64,000 nt of DNA, from positions 1-64,000 of the forward strand of contig MKUP01000028.1 of the NCBI GenBank assembly GCA_001898625.1. The letters are read 5' to 3'. Position numbers and translations under genes: made by a program. Of the stretch, positions 57,430-64,000 are shown piece by piece (position 1 is the stretch's first letter; every line of letters begins with the position of its first letter). The notes below the pieces were generated by a model. It was not told where the DNA came from and did not search any database. It saw only the letters and a program-made list of their open reading frames with translations. Source of the stretch: Burkholderiales bacterium 67-32 (GTDB taxonomy: Bacteria > Pseudomonadota > Gammaproteobacteria > Burkholderiales > Burkholderiaceae_B).

Positions 57430-58419
57430 ATGAGCCGGCTCGCCCACGAACTGTCCGCCGACGACGCGGCCGCCCTGCGGCAGGCGGCCGTCTGGTATGC
57501 GCGCCTGTGCTCGGGCAGCGCCGGCGATGACGACCGGCGCGAATGGGCGCTATGGCATGCGGCAAGCGAGCGGCACCGCCGGGCGTGGCAGCAGGTGGAC
57601 GGCTTGCGGGACCAGTTGCAGGCCCTGCCTGGCGGTGTTTCGGGGCAGACCCTGCGCGCGGCCGCGCGGCGGCGTCGTGTCGTACTGCGCGGCCTGTTGC
57701 TGATGGGCGGGGCGGGCGGCGCCGCCTGGTGGGTGCAGCGGCAGGTGCCGTGGCTGGACGTGACGGCCGACCTGCGCACCGCGACCGCCGAGCGCTTGCG
57801 CCGGACGCTGCCAGACGGCAGCACGCTGGTGCTCAATGCCCGCAGCGCGGTCGATGTGGTGTTCACGCCGCGGCGACGCCTGCTCCGGCTCAGGGCCGGC
57901 GAGATCCTGGTCGAGACCGCCGCGGCTGCGGCAAGCATGCCGAAGTGGGTGGTCGAGACGCCGTTCGGCACGGTCACGGCGCTGGGTACACGGTTTACGG
58001 TGGGGATCGATGGCGACGGTGCGCGGGTGCAGGTGCTGGACAAGGCGGTGCGCGTGGCGCCGGCCGGCGGCGACCGTACCCAGGTGTTGTCGGCCGGGGA
58101 AGGGCTGCGTTTCACGCGCGATGGCTGGGACGCGCCGGCCCGTATCGCCGGGGAGCCGGCGGCCTGGGTGGACGGGCGGTTGGTGGCGGTCGACATGCCG
58201 CTGGCGGAGTGGGTCGCAGCGTTCGGCAGATATCGCCATGGTCATATCGGATGCAGCCCGGAACTCGCGGACATGAAAGTGTCGGGGGTGTTTCCGCTGG
58301 ACGACGCCGAGCGTGCGTTGGCGGTGCTGGGGCATGCGTTTCCGATACGGGTGGTCAGGCGTACGCGGTACTGGGTGAGCATCCAGCCGCGCTGGCGCAA
58401 CGGCTCCGCGGGAGCCTAG
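57430..58419 (+). CDS. fecR: FecR-like sigma-factor regulator
   Basis: 329 residues. N-terminal DUF4880 region (AVWYARLCSG, EWALWHAASERHRRAWQQVD), one membrane helix (VLRGLLLMGGAGGAAWWV, about 86-103) and the periplasmic FecR domain (TLPDGSTLVLNARSAVDV, VVETPFGTVTALGTRFTV). It relays the receptor signal to the sigma factor; starts nine bases after fecI. Confidence 0.94.
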   Translation: MSRLAHELSADDAAALRQAAVWYARLCSGSAGDDDRREWALWHAASERHRRAWQQVDGLRDQLQALPGGVSGQTLRAAARRRRVVLRGLLLMGGAGGAAWWVQRQVPWLDVTADLRTATAERLRRTLPDGSTLVLNARSAVDVVFTPRRRLLRLRAGEILVETAAAAASMPKWVVETPFGTVTALGTRFTVGIDGDGARVQVLDKAVRVAPAGGDRTQVLSAGEGLRFTRDGWDAPARIAGEPAAWVDGRLVAVDMPLAEWVAAFGRYRHGHIGCSPELADMKVSGVFPLDDAERALAVLGHAFPIRVVRRTRYWVSIQPRWRNGSAGA

Positions 58420-58520
58420 GACGGTCGCCCTCCGGCACGAAAGAATTTTTCCCTGCCTTGCACTTTTCGTCGGCCTCGTGCGGCTCCCAATCAGGAACCA
58501 ACCCAGCTCTCGAGGCCAAG

Positions 58521-60971
58521 ATGCCATCTTTCAGAAACACCCGCCGCGCGCCCGCCGCGCGTCGCTCCCGTTTGTGCCGCGCCATGTTCTGCGGCGCCTT
58601 GCTGGCAGGCACCGCCCCCGGGCCGTTCATGCCTGTGGCCGTCGCGGCCGACGCCGTCATGGCGTTTCGCATTGCGCCGGGCGACCTGACGCTGGCGGTG
58701 AACCAGTACGCGCAGGCGGCGGGTATCGCGCTGTCTTTCGATGCCAGCCTGACCCGGGGAATCGTATCGCCGGGACTGCAGGGCAGCCATACCGTCGATG
58801 CGGGCTTCGAGCGTCTGCTGGCGGGAACGGGATTGCGGGCGGTCAACCAGGGGGGCGGCAACTACACATTGAAGCCGGTGGCGTCGGTGCAGGTCCGGGA
58901 CGCGCAGGGCGGCCAGGTGCTGGCGCCGGTGATCGTGGTCGGCGACGTGTCCCAGGACATCGGTACGGCCGGGTATGTGGCCCGCCGCAGCAGCGTGGGC
59001 ACCAAGACCGATACGCCGCTGGTCGAGACGCCGCAGTCCATCGCCGTGGTGACGCGGGAACAGATGCGGGACCTGGGGGCCCAGTCCCTGGGCGACGCGG
59101 TGCAGTACACGCCGGGGGTCGTGGTGCAGGAGGGGTTCAATCGCACGGACGATCCCTTCATGGTTCGAGGCTTCGACGTACGGACCAATCCCGGCGTCAT
59201 GTTCCGGGATGGCCTCAAGCTGCCCCTGCCGCACTACAGCGCGATGGCCGAGCCCTATGGGCTGGAGCGCCTCGAGATCCTGAAGGGGCCGGCCTCGGTC
59301 CTGTACGGCCAGGCCTCTCCCGGCGGCGTCATCAATGCGATCAGCAAGCGGCCGTCCAGGGCCGCTTCCCGCGAGCTCGAAGCCAGTGTGGGGTCGAACC
59401 AGCGGCGCCAACTGGCCGGCGATTTCACAGGCCCGCTGGACAAGGACGGGCAGTGGACGTATCGCATCACCGGGCTGGTGCGCGACAGCGACACCATGAT
59501 CCGGCACACGCCCGATGATCGCGTCTACCTGGCCCCGGCGCTGACGTGGCGGCCGTCGGCCGATACCTCGCTGACCCTGCTTGCGACCCACATGCGCAAC
59601 AAGACGGTGAACAACGCCGGGTATCCCGTCGAGGGGACGGTCAAGCCCAATCCGAACGGCAGGATTCCGTCCGACGTCTTCATCGGCGAGCCGGGCTGGA
59701 GCAAGTGGGACCAAAGCACCTCGACCGCGGGCTATCTGTTCGAACATCGCATCGACCAGACGTGGACCTTCCGCCAGAACTTCCTGTACGCCACGTCCGA
59801 CAACGACGTGAACCACGCCTACTGGTGGACCTGGAAGCCGGGCCAGCGCGTGATCGAGCGCGGCGCCTATGCCCGCCGCGACCAGGCGCACGGGCTGACC
59901 GTCGACAACCAGTTGAACGCGCGGTTCACGGCCGGACGCGTGGAACACAATGTGCTGGTCGGACTGGACTACACCCGCAAGTCGCTCGACCGAGTACAGC
60001 GAGCCGGCTACGACAATCTCGATCCGCTGGATCTCTATACGCCCACGTACGGTTCCACGGTGACCCTGCCCGCCGCGCCGGACACCTCGACGCTGGAGCG
60101 CCAGAGCCAGGTCGGCATCTATGCGCAGAACCAGATGAAGTTGGACCGCCGCTGGGTGCTCGTCCTGAGCGGCCGCTACGACAAGGCGTCGGTCGACCTG
60201 CACAACCGCCTGAGCGGCGCGACCACCGAAACCGATGCCCACGCCTGGACCGGTCGCGCGGGCCTGGTCTACCTGGCCGACAACGGCCTCGCGCCCTACG
60301 TCAGCTACGCCACCTCGTTCCAGCCCCAGTCCGGCACCACCGCGCCGGCGCGCGGCGGCGCCATGTTCGAGCCGACCCGGGGCAAGCAGTGGGAGGCGGG
60401 CGTGCGCTATGCGCCGGCCGAGTCCGATACGGTGCTGACGGGCGCCGTGTTCGACATCACCCGCACCAACGTCCCGACGACGGATCCAGCCAACCCCGCG
60501 TACAGCATCCAGGCCGGCGAAGTGCGGTCCCGCGGCGTGGAGCTGGCGGCCAACGCCACCCTGTCCGCCGGCCTCAGCCTGATGGCCGCCTACACCTATA
60601 CCGACGCGGAAGTCACCCGCAGCAAGGGCGCCGACCTCGGCCGCCGGCCCGCCGCCGTGCCGCGCCACATGGTGTCGACGTGGCTCGACTACGCCATGGG
60701 CGGCCCGCTGGCCGGCATGAGCATCGGCGCCGGCGTGCGCTACCTGGGGAGGACGGTCAATTCCGCCGACACGGCGCAGGTGCCCGCCTATGTTCTGGTC
60801 GATCTCGGCCTGCGCTACGACCTGGGCGCCGCCTTCCCGGGTGCGCAGGGATGGAACCTGCGTGTGTCCGTGCAGAACCTGCTGGACAAGGACTACGTGG
60901 CGAGCTGCACCTATGCGTGCTTCTACGGGGCGCGGCGCACGGTGGCGCTGACGGCGGGGTACCGCTGGTAA
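58521..60971 (+). CDS. TonB-dependent ferric siderophore transducer (FhuA/FoxA-like)
   Basis: 816 residues from ATG 58521. Signal peptide ending near AVAADAV, then a STN signalling domain (about 50-125, IAPGDLTLAVNQYAQAAGIALSF), plug (VETPQSIAVVTREQMRD, RGFDVR, LEILKGPASVLYGQASPGGVIN) and a 22-strand barrel ending in GYRW. The C-terminal Cys pair in VASCTYACFYGARRT is typical of ferrichrome-type receptors. The STN domain means it signals through FecR/FecI. The cognate siderophore is unknown. Confidence 0.94.
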   Translation: MPSFRNTRRAPAARRSRLCRAMFCGALLAGTAPGPFMPVAVAADAVMAFRIAPGDLTLAVNQYAQAAGIALSFDASLTRGIVSPGLQGSHTVDAGFERLLAGTGLRAVNQGGGNYTLKPVASVQVRDAQGGQVLAPVIVVGDVSQDIGTAGYVARRSSVGTKTDTPLVETPQSIAVVTREQMRDLGAQSLGDAVQYTPGVVVQEGFNRTDDPFMVRGFDVRTNPGVMFRDGLKLPLPHYSAMAEPYGLERLEILKGPASVLYGQASPGGVINAISKRPSRAASRELEASVGSNQRRQLAGDFTGPLDKDGQWTYRITGLVRDSDTMIRHTPDDRVYLAPALTWRPSADTSLTLLATHMRNKTVNNAGYPVEGTVKPNPNGRIPSDVFIGEPGWSKWDQSTSTAGYLFEHRIDQTWTFRQNFLYATSDNDVNHAYWWTWKPGQRVIERGAYARRDQAHGLTVDNQLNARFTAGRVEHNVLVGLDYTRKSLDRVQRAGYDNLDPLDLYTPTYGSTVTLPAAPDTSTLERQSQVGIYAQNQMKLDRRWVLVLSGRYDKASVDLHNRLSGATTETDAHAWTGRAGLVYLADNGLAPYVSYATSFQPQSGTTAPARGGAMFEPTRGKQWEAGVRYAPAESDTVLTGAVFDITRTNVPTTDPANPAYSIQAGEVRSRGVELAANATLSAGLSLMAAYTYTDAEVTRSKGADLGRRPAAVPRHMVSTWLDYAMGGPLAGMSIGAGVRYLGRTVNSADTAQVPAYVLVDLGLRYDLGAAFPGAQGWNLRVSVQNLLDKDYVASCTYACFYGARRTVALTAGYRW

Positions 60972-60990
60972 GGGCTTGACGGGCGGTCGT

Positions 60991-61020
60991 TTGCGGAATT
61001 TTTTGGATTCTGTATATAAT
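60991..61020 (+). promoter_or_regulatory. promoter of tRNA-Met
   Basis: TTGCGG, 18-base spacer, perfect TATAAT, ending 16 bases before the tRNA. Confidence 0.75.
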
Positions 61021-61036
61021 CGCGGTCTTAGCTTTT

Positions 61037-61113
61037 GGCGCATTAGCTCAGCCGGTTAGAGCGACGGAATCATAATCCGCAGGTCCCCTGTTCGAATCAG
61101 GGATGCGCCACCA
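61037..61113 (+). tRNA. tRNA-Met (anticodon CAT)
   Basis: 77 bases including CCA. Acceptor GGCGCAT/ATGCGCC, D-arm TAGCTCAGCCGGTTAGAGC, anticodon loop ATCATAA, T-loop TTCGAAT. An elongator tRNA-Met is most likely; a tRNA-Ile with modified C34 is not excluded. It is the insertion site of the following island. Confidence 0.93.
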
Positions 61114-61126
61114 AGAATTCACAAGG

Positions 61127-61155
61127 GTGCCCACGTAAGTGGGCACTTTTGTTTT
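61127..61155 (+). terminator. terminator after tRNA-Met
   Basis: GTGCCCAC, loop GTAA, GTGGGCAC, then TTTTGTTTT. Confidence 0.85.
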
Positions 61156-61274
61156 CAGCTCCAATTGGACGTTTTATTGGACAGCGTTCAATATCCAGTG
61201 GCACATACAGTGCTGGGTATGCATCCAGTTCAGCCGACGGATAGCGAAATGCGATTCGGCTCCACCGTGCCGCG

Positions 61275-61580
61275 CTAGCGCGTCTTCACGTACTTTTCAG
61301 TCGTCATTATCGACTCGTGACCACAGAGTACTTGGATGGCCGTCAGCTTTTCTCCCGCCAGCCACATGTCGGTGGCGCCTTTCCCTTTCAGATCGTATAG
61401 GGCGAAGCTTTCGCTAAGCTCCCCAGTCTTCGCCGCAACTGCTACGTAGCGACGGAGCATGGCCGAAAGCTCGTCGTAGGTGTGCTGCTCGCCCTTGCGC
61501 GTGTGAAGGAGCGGCATGCCGGGCCTGTGGCTACCGTTGCGTTGGGTCGGCCAGGATGGTATCGATTTTCGGTGTAATTA
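61275..61580 (-). pseudogene. truncated tyrosine integrase (C-terminal remnant)
   Basis: The longest ATG frame is 80 residues (61275-61517), and the same frame continues upstream without a start to about 61580. It holds only the end of the catalytic domain: DLKGKGATDMW, LCGHESIMTTEKYVKTR with the His and the nucleophile Tyr. The N-terminal arm-binding and core domains and the first catalytic Arg are gone. It points into the tRNA-Met gene, typical of an integrase left at its attachment site. Confidence 0.85.
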
Positions 61581-61608
61581 GGATGTCGACAATCGTGCCA
61601 GTTTTTGC

Positions 61609-61749
61609 CTAGTCGCTCCGGATCACCCGTCGTATGTTTCCGTCGGGCTCTCGCTTACGAACAATGTTCTTGGGGCTCCATTCGATGATGTCCTCGGGGC
61701 GCTGTAGCGTCCGGTATCCGGAGAGCGTGTGAGTGGCGATCCGACGCAC
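61609..61749 (-). CDS. short ORF or gene remnant in the island
   Basis: A 46-codon frame from a GTG without a clear ribosome site, ending in TAG at 61609. The product (with RTLQRPEDIIEWSPKNIVRK) has a plausible protein-like composition but no known motif. Apart from this I see no gene between the integrase remnant and the SecB-like gene (61581-61898); the stretch looks degraded. Confidence 0.3.
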   Translation of the reverse strand: MRRIATHTLSGYRTLQRPEDIIEWSPKNIVRKREPDGNIRRVIRSD

Positions 61750-61898
61750 GCGTGAGCGGCCAGACAGCAAGCCAAGCTGCCGGTGTTACCCGGGGTCGTT
61801 TGGGAGGGCGTTCGAGCAGCAAGGCCTGGCGCGGCTGGGGTACTGTGGCGTCTGAGTCCGGCCACAAAGAACCCCGTCGGAGCGGTGTCGCATCTCGT

Positions 61899-62435
61899 CT
61901 AGACGTTTGGAAAACTGGGCAAGCTCGGCACAGGGAGCCTGGCCCGCAATGCAAGATTACTCAGCAATTCACGCCAAAAGTTCCAGGCATGGAACGCCAC
62001 GAGCTTTTTCTGAAAAATCTCCAGCACCTTATCTTCCACTTGGTCAGGATTTATTGCCGAGAGATATTCCACGACAAACTGGGCGTGGATGGTTCCGATC
62101 TGATGCTCTTCTGGAATTGACTGACCTTCCGGGACGGCGCCCGCTTCGGTCGTACGGGCGATAGTCGTCTCCGTGGAAAACACAAAGCGATAGAGATACT
62201 GAATCTGCGCGCCTTCCGGTAGATTTTCGGGTGTCAAAAACTCCGGACCGGACACTACCCAGTTGAACCGGGAGTACGACTCAAGGTTCGGGTTCCTGCG
62301 CACGTCGTAGTTAGGATTGTGGCTCGCAAGAAGTGTTCTCGGAAACACATCCGCAAAGGCCATCGATTCGACGAAGTTCTTTAATCGGTCACCGAGTCCA
62401 TCGGTGTTGGACTTCGCTTGCGTCTTCTTAGACAT
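61899..62435 (-). CDS. SecB-like chaperone of a toxin-antitoxin module
   Basis: 178 residues from ATG 62435, which overlaps the antitoxin stop (GATGTCTAA). The C-terminal part matches SecB: YLYRFVFSTETTIAR as a beta strand, then HAWNFWRELLSNLALRARLPVPSLPSF in place of the SecB pattern PYARE...SRGTFPQL.L.P. General SecB of proteobacteria is shorter and more acidic. In TAC systems such as Rv1955-1957 of Mycobacterium tuberculosis a dedicated SecB-like protein stabilises the antitoxin. Gene order and overlap support that role here; a solitary export chaperone is the alternative. Confidence 0.72.
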   Translation of the reverse strand: MSKKTQAKSNTDGLGDRLKNFVESMAFADVFPRTLLASHNPNYDVRRNPNLESYSRFNWVVSGPEFLTPENLPEGAQIQYLYRFVFSTETTIARTTEAGAVPEGQSIPEEHQIGTIHAQFVVEYLSAINPDQVEDKVLEIFQKKLVAFHAWNFWRELLSNLALRARLPVPSLPSFPNV

Positions 62436-63018
62436 CAGCAGCGATCCGATCAACAAAGAATTTGCTCATGGAGTCCACTTCAATCGGCTCACTTTGTGCC
62501 TTGCATTTGTTCTCGCGCTGAATTGACCCAGTCGTAGACTCAATAATATTGGAAGCCAACGCTTTGAAAGTATGCAACGTGTCCATGTGAGAAGAGTGGC
62601 TATACGTACTGTAAAAGACACAATCCTGCATCTCGCGCCCCGTCTCGGGAAGCGCCTTCTCTCCCTGTTCGTGTTCCTGACCAAACGAGGGTACGGCCAA
62701 CGCGCTTGGTCTAAGATCCTCATGTTCCTGCAGGAACTTCGAGAACGGCACAAACTTCACCAGCAGAGCAACATCGAATTCATGCGCCAATTTTTCCAGA
62801 GTCGCCAGGCTGGCCTTTCCGTAGCTAGGATCTTCCAGCCGAGCAATAGCTGACTGACCGCCTGCGTTGATGCGGCGAGCAAGTTGCTCCTGTGTCAGGC
62901 CACGAGACTCCCTGAGGGCTTTAATTTGAAAGGCAATACCCTGTTCTAGGTGTGCCTTTACGTAGGCGTCACGATAAGGCTTGCGCGCCAGTTTCTTGAA
63001 CTTGTCGGGCAGGCTCAT
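62428..63018 (-). CDS. higA: HigA-like antitoxin with long C-terminal tail
   Basis: 196 residues. An XRE helix-turn-helix lies at about 28-90 (IKALRESRGLTQEQLARRIN, GGQSAIARLEDPSYGKASLATLEKLAHEFDVAL). After residue about 100 comes a roughly 95-residue tail without recognisable domain, ending IEVDSMSKFFVDRIAADV. In TAC antitoxins a C-terminal chaperone-addiction segment follows the HTH and binds the SecB-like chaperone; this tail is the candidate. It starts one base after the toxin stop (TAGCATG) and would autoregulate the operon. Confidence 0.8.
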   Translation of the reverse strand: MSLPDKFKKLARKPYRDAYVKAHLEQGIAFQIKALRESRGLTQEQLARRINAGGQSAIARLEDPSYGKASLATLEKLAHEFDVALLVKFVPFSKFLQEHEDLRPSALAVPSFGQEHEQGEKALPETGREMQDCVFYSTYSHSSHMDTLHTFKALASNIIESTTGSIQRENKCKAQSEPIEVDSMSKFFVDRIAADV

Positions 63019-63019
63019 G

Positions 63020-63340
63020 CTAAGAGTTCCATTTGAAGGGCTTGGACTGATCTGGACGGCTGGCGATTTCTTCGCGACGGCGGGTTGCTATTCCATGCCA
63101 ATCGCGTGGCAATAGCTGCCCCTTCTCCGTGGCCCACAGCAGCACGGTGAAGGTATTTTGTCCTGGGCCGAAATAGCCTATCGGCCGTTGTTGCACGCGG
63201 TCCGACATGAATCGGATCTCGAAAAAATCGTTGTACCCATTCGGGCGAGTAAGCTTCGCGGCCTTTGGGCGCCGCCATTCTTCGCGCTGTCGCGCACAGA
63301 GGTATTCCATGTGTACGTCGAAGGCCGCTTGCAGTTCCAT
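63020..63340 (-). CDS. higB: HigB/RelE-like toxin (Gp49-like)
   Basis: 106 residues from ATG 63340, which has GGAGG four bases before it. An in-frame ATG at 63412 exists, but it lies about at the transcription start expected from the TGTGATAAT box, so the shorter form is favoured. The fold pattern KAAKLTRPNGYNDFFEIRFM, RPIGYFGPGQNTFTVLLWATEKG matches the Gp49/HigB branch of RelE-type mRNA interferases. Toxin first, antitoxin second is the HigBA order. Confidence 0.78.
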   Translation of the reverse strand: MELQAAFDVHMEYLCARQREEWRRPKAAKLTRPNGYNDFFEIRFMSDRVQQRPIGYFGPGQNTFTVLLWATEKGQLLPRDWHGIATRRREEIASRPDQSKPFKWNS

Positions 63341-63410
63341 GCTGCCTCCGTCGTACGTGTCTTGGACCTCTGACCTGCCTGCTCGGTTCACATACGCGCA
63401 AATCTTCCAC

Positions 63411-63436
63411 ATTACATTATCACATATTTGTTATGT
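63411..63436 (-). promoter_or_regulatory. promoter and operator-like palindrome of the TAC operon
   Basis: ACATA, TTTGT, TATGT at 63422-63436 overlaps the region just before an extended -10 TGTGATAAT (minus strand, GATAAT at 63416-63421). The arrangement suits autorepression by the HigA-like protein. No good -35 box is seen. Confidence 0.5.
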
Positions 63437-63548
63437 TCTGCTTGCTGTGGCTGATCCACGTCACTCCAGCACCCACTTACCTGTCATGGAACCTCAGAAC
63501 GTGACGCTGCCGTGGATCTGAAAGACGCGGCGCACCACTAATCCGTCC

Positions 63549-63740
63549 CTATGGCTCCACCTTGGGCCACGGCTTCACCGCCAACACCCACAGGCCGACT
63601 AGGTTGGCAACAGGCACGAGTGCCAACAGCACCCACCAGCGGGAATGCCCAGTCCGCTGAAGGATCTTGGCCACGGGGAACATCACCAGCAGCAGTACGA
63701 TCAGCGGGACGATCGAGAGAAGGGTGTCAGAGTCGTTCAT
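63549..63740 (-). CDS. small two-helix membrane protein
   Basis: 63 residues with AAGGAAA before the start. Two hydrophobic segments (IVPLIVLLLVMFPVAKIL and VLLALVPVANLVGLWVLAV) separated by QRTGHSRWW. Similar small proteins occur widely near mobile elements; the function is unknown. It lies 36 bases downstream of the partial gene on the same strand. Confidence 0.75.
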   Translation of the reverse strand: MNDSDTLLSIVPLIVLLLVMFPVAKILQRTGHSRWWVLLALVPVANLVGLWVLAVKPWPKVEP

Positions 63741-63776
63741 GTAGTTTCCTTATGGAGACGGAGCGCGGACGCGATG

Positions 63777-64000
63777 TTACTTACTCTTTTCTGCTATGGC
63801 CCAGCAGTTGGCTGTGTCATATCTAGTGCGTGCAAATGATTGCTGTAACCCTGCCTCAGTCACCCATTTTTCGGGTGCCAGCAACATGCCGTTCGCGTCC
63901 CGTTTGATGATGTCATCGGAAGCATCGGACGTTATCGCCTCAAAAAGCCGACCGATGATGAAGTCGTCTGATGGTCCGCCGCCGCCAACGATCCATCCGA
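63777..64000 (-). CDS. unknown protein, C-terminal part only
   Basis: An open frame from the right window edge to TAA at 63777, 73 codons. It contains GGGGPSDDFIIGRLFEAITSD and APEKWVTEAGLQQSF. I do not recognise the family. The upstream part lies outside the window. Confidence 0.55.
   Translation of the reverse strand, partial: GWIVGGGGPSDDFIIGRLFEAITSDASDDIIKRDANGMLLAPEKWVTEAGLQQSFARTRYDTANCWAIAEKSK

Noticed and set aside
57543-58520. Upstream extension of the TonB receptor frame through the fecR region
   Set aside because: FecR is encoded in the other frame with full family motifs; the receptor signal peptide begins at ATG 58521.
61899-62435. Phage structural protein or ordinary housekeeping SecB
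   Set aside because: The SecB-type C-terminal pattern and its overlap with a toxin-antitoxin pair fit a TAC chaperone better; housekeeping SecB is normally beside grxC or gpsA.
63020-63412. 130-residue form of the toxin from ATG 63412
   Set aside because: No ribosome site there and the likely transcription start coincides with it; ATG 63340 has GGAGG.

Overview
The window reads as a chromosomal segment of a high-GC betaproteobacterium of the Alcaligenaceae, most like Bordetella or Achromobacter. The reasons are the three Bug-type solute receptors, the Burkholderiales-type gene orders (amgK/murU opposite lptD-surA-pdxA-ksgA; miaB-phoH-ybeY-corC-lnt; tolQRAB-pal-cpoB) and dispersed GC-rich intergenic repeats. 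Species cannot be fixed from the sequence alone.

Layout. 1-0.83 kb: 5' part of a YD-repeat (Rhs-like) protein running off the left edge. 1-5.3 kb: a Bug receptor, an FMN alpha-hydroxyacid dehydrogenase, a PKHD-type iron hydroxylase and a class III aminotransferase. 5.3-7.8 kb: a gentisate degradation operon (dioxygenase, fumarylpyruvate hydrolase, maleylpyruvate isomerase). 8-14.5 kb: an Anbu-type proteasome homologue without its usual partners, a PAS-GGDEF-EAL protein with a degenerate GGDEF, OsmC, a LysR-type protein with two HTH domains, a second Bug receptor and a small helical protein. 14.5-20.2 kb: tRNA-Lys and the Tol-Pal operon (ybgC-tolQ-tolR-tolA-tolB-pal-cpoB). 20.7-22.4 kb: an isolated gene whose C-terminal two thirds is an array of about eleven ~33-residue repeats with the TALE/Bat repeat pattern but with non-canonical residues at positions 12/13; this is the most unusual item. 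22.4-32.8 kb: ruvB, a GST, ruvA, ruvC, purH, fis, dusB, ubiH-like, pepP, murU, amgK. 33-38.7 kb: lptD, surA, pdxA, ksgA. 38.7-46.6 kb: accessory metabolism (third Bug receptor, polysaccharide deacetylase, two regulators, fused SpmAB-like membrane protein, FAD monooxygenase), then gloA and a YgjP-like metallopeptidase. 46.6-56.5 kb: plsC, gmhB, glyS, glyQ, lnt, corC, ybeY, phoH, miaB. 56.8-61 kb: a FecI-FecR-TonB receptor unit with a Fur-box-like palindrome.

61-64 kb: tRNA-Met followed by an N-terminally truncated tyrosine integrase and lower-GC sequence, the edge of a genomic island. It carries a three-gene operon on the minus strand: a HigB-like toxin, a HigA-like antitoxin with a long C-terminal tail, and a SecB-like chaperone. 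I read this as a toxin-antitoxin-chaperone (TAC) module. A small membrane protein and a partial unknown gene follow.

Two items deserve most attention: the TALE-like repeat protein at 20700-22421 and the TAC module at 61899-63340. Everything else is largely core Alcaligenaceae housekeeping and catabolic content.
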